A DNA stretch of 9,301 bases from an uncultured Comamonadaceae bacterium (lineage in GTDB: Bacteria; Pseudomonadota; Gammaproteobacteria; Burkholderiales; Burkholderiaceae), in NCBI GenBank assembly GCA_946482595.1, contig CAMLSD010000141.1:1-9301 (forward strand), given 5' to 3'. The notes below the pieces were generated by a model. It made no database searches. It saw only the letters and a list, made by a program, of their open reading frames with translations, and had not been told where the DNA came from. A program made the translations under genes and the position numbers. This document shows positions 1-5,712 of the stretch, in pieces. Within the stretch, counting starts at the first letter, position 1; each line of letters opens with the position of its first letter.

Positions 1-114
1 CAGCACCCAACCTCAAACGCCCACGCTTATCGGCTGTATGTTTTTAAAGAGCTGCGAAACTCGCCTTGATTCGGTTTATTTCGCGTCGCTGATTCGTTTT
101 CGTGTTCAGCGAGG
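1..114 (-). other. rRNA operon leader (5' part, 16S gene lies outside window)
   Basis: Read on the minus strand, this stretch has the order expected of a bacterial rRNA leader. A short hairpin (GCGA-gtt-TCGC, 54-64) resembles boxB. AGCTCTTTAAAAA (41-53) closely resembles the E. coli boxA core GCTCTTTAACA. AAGCGTGGGCG (18-28) resembles boxC (TGTGTGGGC). These elements recruit Nus factors so that RNA polymerase reads through the structured rRNA genes. A promoter lies just upstream (120-148). Transcription runs leftward, and the 16S gene should begin a short distance beyond position 1. The 16S sequence is not visible, so this is inferred from the leader alone. A 16S-23S spacer can also carry boxA, but a strong promoter just upstream favours the operon leader. 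Confidence 0.78.
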
Positions 115-119
115 AAGCG

Positions 120-148
120 AATTCTGCCCATTTTTGAAAACTCGTCAA
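120..148 (-). promoter_or_regulatory. rRNA operon promoter (sigma70 type)
   Basis: On the minus strand there is a -35 hexamer TTGACG (148-143). A -10 element follows that can be read as CAGAAT (126-121, 16-bp spacer) or AGAATT (125-120, 17-bp spacer). A/T tracts directly upstream (about 150-170, including AAAGTTTTTG) could serve as an UP element, as is usual at rRNA promoters. The start point would be near 114, and the boxB/boxA/boxC order follows within 100 bases. The promoter call comes from the sequence; strength and exact start are inferred. Confidence 0.7.
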
Positions 149-220
149 TACCCTTCGCAAAAACTTTCTTCGCGCCGGGTCATGCAGGAAATTGCTTGAC
201 GAACTGCAAAAACGACAGTA

Positions 221-251
221 GCAGGGGCCGGACGTCGATCCGGGCCCCTGC
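221..251. repeat. GC-rich inverted repeat between rRNA promoter and MBL gene
   Basis: The arms GCAGGGGCC (221-229) and GGCCCCTGC (243-251) pair perfectly. GGA/TCC (230-232 and 239-241) extends the stem to 12 bp with one bulged G (242) and a six-base loop. On the minus strand the hairpin is followed, after a few bases, by a run of five T (TACTGTCGTTTTT). It could therefore end leftward antisense transcription entering the rRNA promoter, but the T run is not immediately adjacent as in a classical terminator. On the plus strand it falls in the presumed leader of the MBL gene. A weak plus-strand promoter candidate overlaps it: TTGACG at 196-201, then TAGCAG at 219-224. The role is uncertain. Confidence 0.5.
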
Positions 252-305
252 GTTCGGGACGGTTCGGTGACATGATGAACCCAAACCGCCCTGGAGTCCA
301 GCCCC

Positions 306-1376
306 ATGCCCGACGAGACCGACAACGACACGCCTGCCCCGGCGGCTCCCGCGCTGCGCTACCCGTTCGCCGCTCCGCCGCGCGGCCAGACGCTGGAGGT
401 GGCGCCCGGCGTGCACTGGATCCGCATGCCCCTGCCCTATGCGCTGGACCACATCAACCTCTGGGCCCTGGATGACGGTGAGGGCTGGGCGATCGTCGAC
501 ACCGGCACCCGCACCGACGACAACGCCCAGGTGTGGCGCGACCTGTTTGCCAATGCACCGGACCGGCGGCCGATGACCCGGGTGTTCGTGACCCATCTGC
601 ACCCCGACCATGTCGGCATGGCGGGTTGGCTGACCCGCAAGTTCGGCGTGAAGCTGTGGATGACGCGCCTGGAGTACCTGATGTGCCGTGCCATGGTGGC
701 CGACACCGGCCGCGAAGCACCGGAAGACGGCACCGCGTTCTACCGCCGGGCCGGCTGGAGTGACGCGTCGATCGAGACCTACTGCGTGCGCTTTGGCAGT
801 TTCGGGCAGCACATCCACACCTTGCCCGACAGCTTCGTGCGGCTGACGGACGGGCAGTCATTGCCGATCGGCCGCCACACCTGGCAGGTCATCGTGGGCA
901 GTGGTCATTCGCCCGAACATGCCTGCCTGTACTGCCCCGAACTCAAGGTCCTGATCTCGGGTGACCAGGTGCTGCCGCGCATCTCGTCGAACGTGTCGGT
1001 GTACCCGATCGAACCCGACGCCAACCCGATGGCCGACTGGCTGGCGTCATTGGACAAGCTCAAACTGCGCGTGCCGGACGAGGTGCTGGTGCTGCCGGCG
1101 CACAACGAGTGCTTTCACGGCCTGCATGCCCGCATCGACGCGCTGGCGCGCGGCCAGCACCGCGCGCTCGATCGCCTGCGGCGCACACTGGCTGAACCGC
1201 GCCGTGCCGTGGACGTGTTCGGCGCACTGTTCGCGCGCAGCATCGGCGAGGCCGACGTGCATCTGCTCAGCATGGCCACGGGCGAAAGCCTGGCCTGCCT
1301 GAACTATCTGCTGCACCGCGGCGAGGCGGTGCGCCACACTGACGAGCACGGGGTCGACTGGTATCGCGCCGTCTGA
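306..1376 (+). CDS. MBL-fold metallo-hydrolase
   Basis: The predicted 356-residue protein is a metallo-beta-lactamase-fold hydrolase that probably binds two metal ions, usually zinc. The signature HxHxDH is intact (H97, H99, D101, H102, within THLHPDHVG). The other expected ligands are visible: H201 in GSGHSPEH, D220 in SGDQVL and H266 in PAHN. The strand before the fold ends in IVDTG (63-67), typical of the family. The C-terminal 80 or so residues (from about 275) are helical and basic and probably form the winged-helix tail seen in LACTB2-like members. No signal peptide is apparent, so it is likely cytoplasmic. The ATG at 306 has GGAG nine bases upstream (293-296). It is divergent from the rRNA operon and convergent with the Lrp-type gene. 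The fold is secure; the substrate (a thioester, lactone or other ester, for example) cannot be told from sequence. Confidence 0.9.
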   Translation: MPDETDNDTPAPAAPALRYPFAAPPRGQTLEVAPGVHWIRMPLPYALDHINLWALDDGEGWAIVDTGTRTDDNAQVWRDLFANAPDRRPMTRVFVTHLHPDHVGMAGWLTRKFGVKLWMTRLEYLMCRAMVADTGREAPEDGTAFYRRAGWSDASIETYCVRFGSFGQHIHTLPDSFVRLTDGQSLPIGRHTWQVIVGSGHSPEHACLYCPELKVLISGDQVLPRISSNVSVYPIEPDANPMADWLASLDKLKLRVPDEVLVLPAHNECFHGLHARIDALARGQHRALDRLRRTLAEPRRAVDVFGALFARSIGEADVHLLSMATGESLACLNYLLHRGEAVRHTDEHGVDWYRAV

Positions 1377-1380
1377 ACGC

Positions 1381-1409
1381 ACCTGTCGCCTTCAGGACAG
1401 GCGATAGGT
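1381..1409. terminator. Hairpin at MBL/Lrp convergent junction, possible terminator
   Basis: An 11-bp stem is formed by 1381-1391 (ACCTGTCGCCT) and 1399-1409 (AGGCGATAGGT) around a seven-base loop, with one G-U pair in the plus-strand RNA. It begins five bases after the MBL stop codon and covers the last codons of the convergent regulator gene. There is no T run on either side, so this is not a canonical intrinsic terminator. It may protect or define the 3' end of the MBL transcript. Confidence 0.4.
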
Positions 1410-1817
1410 CTCGAGGTGGATGCTGGTTTCGGTCTGGCTGATGCCCTTGATGAGGCGGATGCGCTCCAGTACCTGGGCCAGTTCCGACAGGTTGGCCACC
1501 CGCAGTTCGGCCAGCAGATCCCAGCGTCCGTTGGTGTCATGCAAGGTGGCCACACCCGGTTCACCCAGCAGGCTGGCGATCACCTGGCGCGCCTCGTTGC
1601 CTTCAACCGCAATGCTCATCCAGGCCGCGATCTCGGTGGGCCGGGCGTCAGGCCGCAGGCGCACGGTGTAGCCGACGATCACGCCGGCATCTTCCAGGCG
1701 CGTGATGCGGTTGGTCACCGTCCCGCGTGAAACGCCGAGCTTGCGCGCCAGCGTGGCCACACTCATGCGGGCGTTCTGGCGCAGCAGGGCCAGCAAGGCG
1801 TGGTCGATGGAGTCCAT
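1392..1817 (-). CDS. Lrp/AsnC-family transcriptional regulator
   Basis: The 141-residue protein has the normal length and plan of the Lrp/AsnC family. The N-terminal helix-turn-helix (about 16-42) contains the typical VATLARKLGVSRGTVTNRI pattern followed by LEDAGVIVGY. The C-terminal RAM ligand-binding/oligomerisation domain (about 66-139) includes the VATLHDTNGRWDLLAEL segment. Such proteins assemble as dimers to octamers and respond to amino acids. The gene is divergent from ornithine cyclodeaminase across a 173-bp gap, which suggests it controls that gene and itself, with ornithine, arginine or proline as a plausible effector. That link is inferred from position. The ATG at 1817 is preceded by AAGGA at a suitable distance. 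It is not Lrp itself by length or sequence, so no symbol is given. Confidence 0.92.
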   Translation of the reverse strand: MDSIDHALLALLRQNARMSVATLARKLGVSRGTVTNRITRLEDAGVIVGYTVRLRPDARPTEIAAWMSIAVEGNEARQVIASLLGEPGVATLHDTNGRWDLLAELRVANLSELAQVLERIRLIKGISQTETSIHLETYRLS

Positions 1818-1990
1818 GGGCTGATCCTTCGCGGCGCGTTGCGGTTCGGCGCGGATTCTGCCGATACGGCAATCTGCCCTGTCGTTTTGTCAAATTTCTA
1901 CCAGAAAGCTGGCAGTCTTGGCGATTCTCTTTGACCTGCGGGCCCCACACACTTGGAAGAACCCTAGCTGCACCTTCCAGGAGACTCCCG
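1818..1990. promoter_or_regulatory. Divergent regulatory region between Lrp-type regulator and ornithine cyclodeaminase
   Basis: This 173-bp non-coding gap must hold the promoters of both divergent genes. A dyad TTTCT-acc-AGAAA (1895-1907) lies near its centre and is a candidate operator, since Lrp-family sites are AT-rich dyads. A perfect -35 hexamer TTGACA points toward the regulator (1893-1888), but no convincing -10 follows. TTGACC (1931-1936) points toward the cyclodeaminase, also without a good -10. The cyclodeaminase ribosome site AGGAG is at 1979-1983, seven bases before its ATG. Regulated promoters with poor -10 elements fit activator dependence, but this is only a possibility. Confidence 0.45.
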
Positions 1991-3070
1991 ATGAACCGCC
2001 CGAACCGCGTCGCCACCCACTTTCTGAGTGCCGATGACGTGGCCCGCATCGTGGCCCGCAAAGGCCTGGCGACCTGCCTGCATGGCATGGTCGAGTGTCT
2101 GCTGCAGGACTACCTGCGCTGGAACACGTTCGACAAGACGCCCCGCGTTGCGAGCCATTCCACCGACGGGGTGATCGAGTTGATGCCGATTGCCGACGCG
2201 CACACCTACAGCTTCAAGTACGTCAACGGTCATCCGGGCAACCACCGCGTCGGCCTGCCCACGGTGATGGCCTTCGGCGCACTGGCCGATGTCGAAACCG
2301 GCACGCCGGTGTTCCTCAGCGAGCTGACCCTGACGACGGCGCTGCGCACCGCGGCCATGTCGGCGCTGGCCGCGCGTGCGCTGGCACGCCAGGACAGCCG
2401 CGTGATGGCGCTGATCGGCAACGGTGCCCAGAGCGAGTTCCAGGCGATGGCGTTTCACCATGTACTGGGCATCGACACCCTGCGTCTGCACGACATCGAC
2501 CCGCGCGCCACCGACAAGCTGGTGGCCAACCTGCAGGGCACCGGTCTGCGCCTGGTGCGCTGCCACAGCATTGCCGAGGCGGTGGACGGCGCGGACGTCG
2601 TCACCACAGTGACCGCCGACAAGACCCGCGCCACCATCCTGACGGCCGACCTGCTCGCCCCCGGCATGCACATCAACGCCGTGGGGGGCGACTGCCCCGG
2701 CAAGACCGAACTGGCCGCCGATGTGCTGCATGCTGCCCGTGTGTTTGTCGAGTACGAGCCGCAGACCCGCATCGAAGGCGACCTGCAGCAGATGCCCGCA
2801 GAGTTTGCGGTGACCGAACTCTGGCGCGTGCTCGCCGGCGAGTGCCCGGGGCGCCAGCACGCGGACGAGGTCACCGTGTTCGATTCGGTCGGGTTTGCGC
2901 TCGAGGATTTCTCTGCGCTGCGCTACATGCGCGAGGCCGCGAGCGAACTTGGTATCGGAAAGCCCCTGTCCCTCGTGCCGCACCTGGACGACCCGCGCAA
3001 TCTGTTCGGCCTGTTGCGTCCGGCAGCGGCCAGCCCGGCGCCGTCCGCTGCCGCGGTGCATGCCCGCTGA
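1991..3070 (+). CDS. Ornithine cyclodeaminase
   Basis: The enzyme converts L-ornithine to L-proline and ammonia using bound NAD (EC 4.3.1.12), linking arginine/ornithine catabolism to proline. The 359-residue length fits the bacterial ornithine cyclodeaminase/mu-crystallin family. The substrate-site pattern of the characterised Pseudomonas putida enzyme is present: E63 and M65 in IELMP, K76 in SFKYVNGHP, R119 in ALRTAAMSALA, and the catalytic aspartate D234 in VGGDCPGKTE. The NAD-binding glycine motif is GNGAQS (143-148). The frame is open upstream to about 1727, but the ATG at 1991 has AGGAG seven bases before it, and the upstream part overlaps the divergent regulator, so 1991 is preferred. 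The gene converges on the SDR gene with only nine bases between stops. True cyclodeaminase rather than another mu-crystallin-type reductase is supported by the intact GGDCPGK motif. I did not assign ocd or arcB. Confidence 0.92.
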   Translation: MNRPNRVATHFLSADDVARIVARKGLATCLHGMVECLLQDYLRWNTFDKTPRVASHSTDGVIELMPIADAHTYSFKYVNGHPGNHRVGLPTVMAFGALADVETGTPVFLSELTLTTALRTAAMSALAARALARQDSRVMALIGNGAQSEFQAMAFHHVLGIDTLRLHDIDPRATDKLVANLQGTGLRLVRCHSIAEAVDGADVVTTVTADKTRATILTADLLAPGMHINAVGGDCPGKTELAADVLHAARVFVEYEPQTRIEGDLQQMPAEFAVTELWRVLAGECPGRQHADEVTVFDSVGFALEDFSALRYMREAASELGIGKPLSLVPHLDDPRNLFGLLRPAAASPAPSAAAVHAR

Positions 3071-3075
3071 GCCCG

Positions 3076-3112
3076 AACCTCAGACGTCGACCACCGACCC
3101 ACACGTCAGGTT
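3076..3112. other. Bulged hairpin at convergent cyclodeaminase/SDR junction
   Basis: AACCT and GACGT (3076-3080, 3083-3087) pair with ACGTCAGGTT (3103-3112), leaving a two-base bulge and a 15-base loop. It straddles the nine-base gap between two convergent genes. There is no T run on either strand. It might contribute to 3'-end formation but could be chance. Confidence 0.25.
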
Positions 3113-3883
3113 GATCACCGCCGCGGTGACCGCCGCTCCGCGCGGACCGGCCAGCGTGGCAGCCAGGCCCGCCACGTCGTCCAGGCTCGGCAGGCGCCGC
3201 AGCAGCGTGGCCGAGCGAGCTCGCTCATCGAGCAAGGTGTGCGCATCCTGGCCCGTGCGCCGTGCCACCTCGCCGAACACCTCGGCCGTGTGCGACCCCC
3301 GGTCCATGGCCTGCGGTATCGCGTCGCTGCGCAGGCAGATGGCCCGCACCCCGTGCGGCCCCAGCTCGCCCGCCAGGTGTCGGGTCAGGGCCTCGATCGC
3401 GGCGCAGGCGGCGCCGTAGCCCATGAAGCCGCCCGCCGCCATGCGTGATCCCGGCGTCGACACGGTGAAGATCACCCCGTCGCCGCGTGCCACCATGTGC
3501 CGCGCCGCTGAACGTGCGGTCAGGAAGTTGCACCGCGTGTAGGCATACAGCGGCCGCGCGTACTCGTCATAGCTCAGCTCCAGCAACGCAGTGCCCTGCA
3601 CATGAGAGAAGCCCACGGCATTGAGTGTGATGTCCAGGCGGCCATGGCGTGCCGCCACGCCAGCCGTGACCTCTTCCACATCGCGTTCGTCGAGCGCATC
3701 GAGCAAGGCCACCTCGGCCTGCCCGCCCTGATCGGCGATGTCGCGGGCGGCCGCTTCGAGCCGCGCGCGGCTGCGCCCGGCCAGCACCACCCTCGCACCA
3801 TCACGTGCCATGGCCTGAGCCACCGCACTGCCGATGGAACCGCCACCGCCGTGGATGAGCGCCACCTTGTCGTCGAGATCCAT
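3080..3883 (-). CDS. Short-chain dehydrogenase/reductase-like protein lacking the YxxxK lysine
   Basis: The 267-residue protein has the length and Rossmann fold of classical SDR oxidoreductases. Its nucleotide motif is HGGGGSIG (11-18), a variant of TGxxxGIG. N88-A-V-G stands for the usual NAG, and S142 (FTVSTPGS) sits at the catalytic serine position. The catalytic tyrosine is Y156, but the lysine four residues later is cysteine (Y156-G-A-A-C160). Loss of this lysine normally weakens or abolishes SDR catalysis, so it may be a divergent enzyme or a binding protein. The start chosen is the ATG at 3883, with AAGGA six bases upstream and an N-terminus (MDLDDKVALI) typical of SDRs. A GTG at 3946 in the same frame overlaps the stop of the DGPF gene and would add 21 residues with no SDR character. 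It is the last gene of the ECF42 operon. The substrate is unknown. Confidence 0.85.
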   Translation of the reverse strand: MDLDDKVALIHGGGGSIGSAVAQAMARDGARVVLAGRSRARLEAAARDIADQGGQAEVALLDALDERDVEEVTAGVAARHGRLDITLNAVGFSHVQGTALLELSYDEYARPLYAYTRCNFLTARSAARHMVARGDGVIFTVSTPGSRMAAGGFMGYGAACAAIEALTRHLAGELGPHGVRAICLRSDAIPQAMDRGSHTAEVFGEVARRTGQDAHTLLDERARSATLLRRLPSLDDVAGLAATLAGPRGAAVTAAVINLTCGSVVDV

Positions 3884-3902
3884 GGGTTGTCCTTGAGTTG
3901 TG

Positions 3903-3924
3903 TCGCACCGCACCGTGCGGGCGA
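3903..3924. repeat. Inverted repeat in the DGPF-SDR spacer
   Basis: TCGC-a-CCGCAC-c-GTGCGG-GCGA forms a near-perfect dyad with ten paired positions per arm and one unpaired base in the left arm. It lies in the 59-bp spacer, just upstream of the SDR ribosome-binding site at 3890-3894. No T run follows in the direction of transcription. It could set differential expression of the last gene or be a protein-binding site. Confidence 0.45.
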
Positions 3925-3942
3925 TCGTCCCAAGGACGTGAA

Positions 3943-4329
3943 TCACGGTGTGGTTCCGACACCGATCACCGGCGGCACATCGCCCGGCTCGAAATGCAGC
4001 AGCGGCCGGATCACGAAGGATGCCGTGTCGAAGTCGAGCTGGCGCACCGCGTCGAGCACCTCGTCGAGCGAGTCGGCTTCGACCACATAGATGCCCATCA
4101 GCTGTTCCGTCGCTTCGGCAAACGGCCCGTCCGTGGCGAGCATCTTCCCCTCGACACGTCGCACCGCGGTGGCCACACCGGGCGCCAGCCGCATCACCGG
4201 CCCCAGCCGCCCGTGTGCTGACAGCTCGGCACGCAGCCGCGCATGGCGGCCCATGACCTCGTCGTTTTCTTCGGGTGTCCAGGCGGCGGTGCGGGCCTCA
4301 CTGCCCTGGATCAGGATGGAATAGAGCAT
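3943..4329 (-). CDS. DGPF-domain (YCII-related) protein
   Basis: The 128-residue protein belongs to the YCII/DGPF family, small ferredoxin-like alpha/beta proteins of unproven biochemical role. The defining DGPF motif is intact (residues 67-70, within ATDGPFAEATEQLMGIYVVE). The C-terminal half (VEADSLDEVLDAVRQL) is the usual amphipathic helix. The N-terminus MLYSILIQG matches the first strand of the family. The ATG at 4329 has AAGGA six bases upstream. It lies 60 bp downstream of the ECF42-type sigma factor gene. DGPF genes are the conserved neighbours, and in Streptomyces venezuelae the reported targets, of ECF42 sigma factors, so it is probably under that factor's control here. No catalytic function is assigned. 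Confidence 0.9.
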   Translation of the reverse strand: MLYSILIQGSEARTAAWTPEENDEVMGRHARLRAELSAHGRLGPVMRLAPGVATAVRRVEGKMLATDGPFAEATEQLMGIYVVEADSLDEVLDAVRQLDFDTASFVIRPLLHFEPGDVPPVIGVGTTP

Positions 4330-4352
4330 GTCGGGTCCTTGGTTTGCGGTGT

Positions 4353-4372
4353 GGTCGCGCCATGCGGCGACC
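4353..4372. repeat. Inverted repeat in the sigma-DGPF spacer
   Basis: GGTCGC (4353-4358) and GCGACC (4367-4372) form a six-bp stem with an eight-base loop in the 60-bp spacer between the sigma factor and DGPF genes. It is short, and no T run follows. It is recorded because the next spacer of the same operon also carries a dyad. Confidence 0.3.
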
Positions 4373-4389
4373 GGTGGTGATGGGGTCGT

Positions 4390-5673
4390 TCATTCGGGTG
4401 GCAGGGCCAGCCGGTCGATGAGCCGCCGGATGTGGGCCGCCTCGGCTGCCGTGCGGGCCAGCCCCAGCGCGCGGACAAACGATTGCCGGGCCTCTGCCTG
4501 GCGGCCCAGGCGCTCCAGCAGTGCACCGCGCACCCCATGGAAATTGAAGTAGTCGTCCAGCGCATCGGCCAGGGGGTCGACCAGCGCCAGCGCGGGCAGC
4601 GCTCCGTGGCGCTGGGCCACGGCCACGGCGCGGTTGAGCCTGACCACCGGAGAGGGCTGCATCCGTTCCAGCACCTCGTAAAGCCGGTCGATCTCGTCCC
4701 AGTCGGTGTCTCCGGCGCACCGGGCGCGCGCATGCATCGCCGCAATGGCGGCCTGCACCTGATAGGGCCCGGGGTGTCGGCACAGCAGCGCGGCATCGAG
4801 CAGCCGCAGGCCCTCGTCGATGGACCCGGCATCCCACAGGCTGCGATCCTGGTCTTCGAGCAGCACGAGTTCGCCGGCCGCGTCGACGCGCGCCGCGCTG
4901 CGTGCATGCTGCAGCAGCATCAGCGCCAGCAGGCCCGCGACCTCGGCATCTTCCGGCGCCAGGCCGCGCAGCAGTCGCATCAGGCGGATGGCTTCCTCGC
5001 ACAGGGGCGCGCGCACCGGCTGCGCGCCCGCGGTGGCCGAGTAGCCTTCATTGAACAGCAGGTACAGCGTGGTGCAGACGGCCGCGAGGCGGGCTGCGCG
5101 TTCGGGCACGCCCGGCGTCTCGAACGCGATGCCGGTATCCGCCACCCGCCGTTTCGCGCGGGTGATGCGCTGTTCCATCGCCGCCTCGCTGACCAGAAAG
5201 GCACGCGCGATCTCGGTCACGCTCAGCCCGGACACCACCCGCAGCGCCAGCGCAATCTGGTGAGCCGCCGGCAACTGGGGATGGCAGCAGACGAACAGCA
5301 GGCGCAGCAGGTCGTCGCCGAAGGCTGTGTCATCGTGGCGGTCGGTCCAGTCCGGGCTGTGTTCGCTGCGCAGGTCTTCGTCGGGCGTGGCATCCAGCGG
5401 CTGGAGCCGTCGGTCCCGCCTCACGATGTCCAGCCCGGCATTGCGCCCCACCAGGATCAGCCAGGCCAGCGGATCGGACGGCGGGCCGTCCAGCGGCCAG
5501 CGCTGCAATGCACGCAGGCTGGCCTCCTGGTAGGCCTCCTCGGCCAGGTCGAGGTCACGGAAGTAGCGCAGCAGGGCCGCCACTGCGCGCGGGCGCGAGG
5601 CCGCCAGCGTGGTGCCGATCCAGTCTTCGAGGGGCGCGGCGGCAAGGGGTGGGCGGGTCATGGTGCTGCTCAT
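4390..5673 (-). CDS. ECF42-type RNA polymerase sigma factor with C-terminal extension (DUF6596/TPR-like)
   Basis: The 427-residue protein directs RNA polymerase to a small set of promoters. Sigma region 2 is at about 27-90 (LAEEAYQEAS, AWLILVGRNAGLDIVRR). Region 4 is at about 122-178, with a helix-turn-helix around SVTEIARAFLVSEAAMEQRI. The remaining 240 or so residues are the extension that marks ECF42: YLLFNEGYSATAG (204-216), PSPVVRLNRAVAVAQ (340-354) and helical repeats ending in LLERLGRQAEARQSFVRAL. Ordinary ECF sigma factors are about 200 residues and rely on an anti-sigma factor. None is encoded nearby, and the extension is thought to replace it in this group. The ATG at 5673 has GGAG five bases upstream; a second ATG at 5661 is possible. 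It is the first gene of a sigma-DGPF-SDR operon and begins 39 bp after hutC on the same strand. The inducing signal is unknown. Confidence 0.92.
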   Translation of the reverse strand: MSSTMTRPPLAAAPLEDWIGTTLAASRPRAVAALLRYFRDLDLAEEAYQEASLRALQRWPLDGPPSDPLAWLILVGRNAGLDIVRRDRRLQPLDATPDEDLRSEHSPDWTDRHDDTAFGDDLLRLLFVCCHPQLPAAHQIALALRVVSGLSVTEIARAFLVSEAAMEQRITRAKRRVADTGIAFETPGVPERAARLAAVCTTLYLLFNEGYSATAGAQPVRAPLCEEAIRLMRLLRGLAPEDAEVAGLLALMLLQHARSAARVDAAGELVLLEDQDRSLWDAGSIDEGLRLLDAALLCRHPGPYQVQAAIAAMHARARCAGDTDWDEIDRLYEVLERMQPSPVVRLNRAVAVAQRHGALPALALVDPLADALDDYFNFHGVRGALLERLGRQAEARQSFVRALGLARTAAEAAHIRRLIDRLALPPE

Positions 5674-5685
5674 GTTGGCTCCAAG

Positions 5686-5712
5686 GACGCCGCCACACCT
5701 GTCAATCCGACA
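5686..5712 (-). promoter_or_regulatory. Candidate ECF42-type promoter upstream of the sigma gene
   Basis: On the minus strand TGTCGG (5712-5707) is followed after 17 bases by CGTC (5689-5686). From memory, the motif reported for ECF42 in Streptomyces venezuelae is TGTCGA at -35 and CG(A/T)C at -10, so this is one mismatch off with normal ECF spacing. It lies in the 39-bp gap between hutC and the sigma gene and would allow autoregulation. Against it, the start point would fall only about seven bases before the ATG and would clip the ribosome site at 5679-5682. Confidence 0.3.

Noticed and set aside
44..331. A 95-codon minus-strand open frame across the rRNA promoter and leader
   Set aside because: The region is explained by the rRNA promoter and boxA/boxC signals. 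The product has no family resemblance and no good ribosome site was seen.
1964..3061. A 365-codon minus-strand open frame opposite ornithine cyclodeaminase
   Set aside because: It is antisense to a gene with all catalytic motifs intact, and its own product has only shadow-type composition.
3115..3129. Perfect palindrome TCACCGC-c-GCGGTGA
   Set aside because: It lies inside the SDR coding region over alanine, threonine and valine codons, where GC-rich codon choice easily produces such symmetry.
4298..4393. A 31-codon minus-strand frame starting with ATGA at the sigma-factor stop and ending inside the DGPF gene
   Set aside because: The start-stop overlap is suggestive of coupling, but the product is basic and featureless, it overlaps the well-supported DGPF start by about 30 bases, and there is no independent support.
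5700..5705. Perfect -35 hexamer TTGACA (minus strand) before the sigma gene
   Set aside because: No acceptable -10 follows at 16-18 bp, where the sequence is GGAGCC, so it is not called as a sigma70 promoter.
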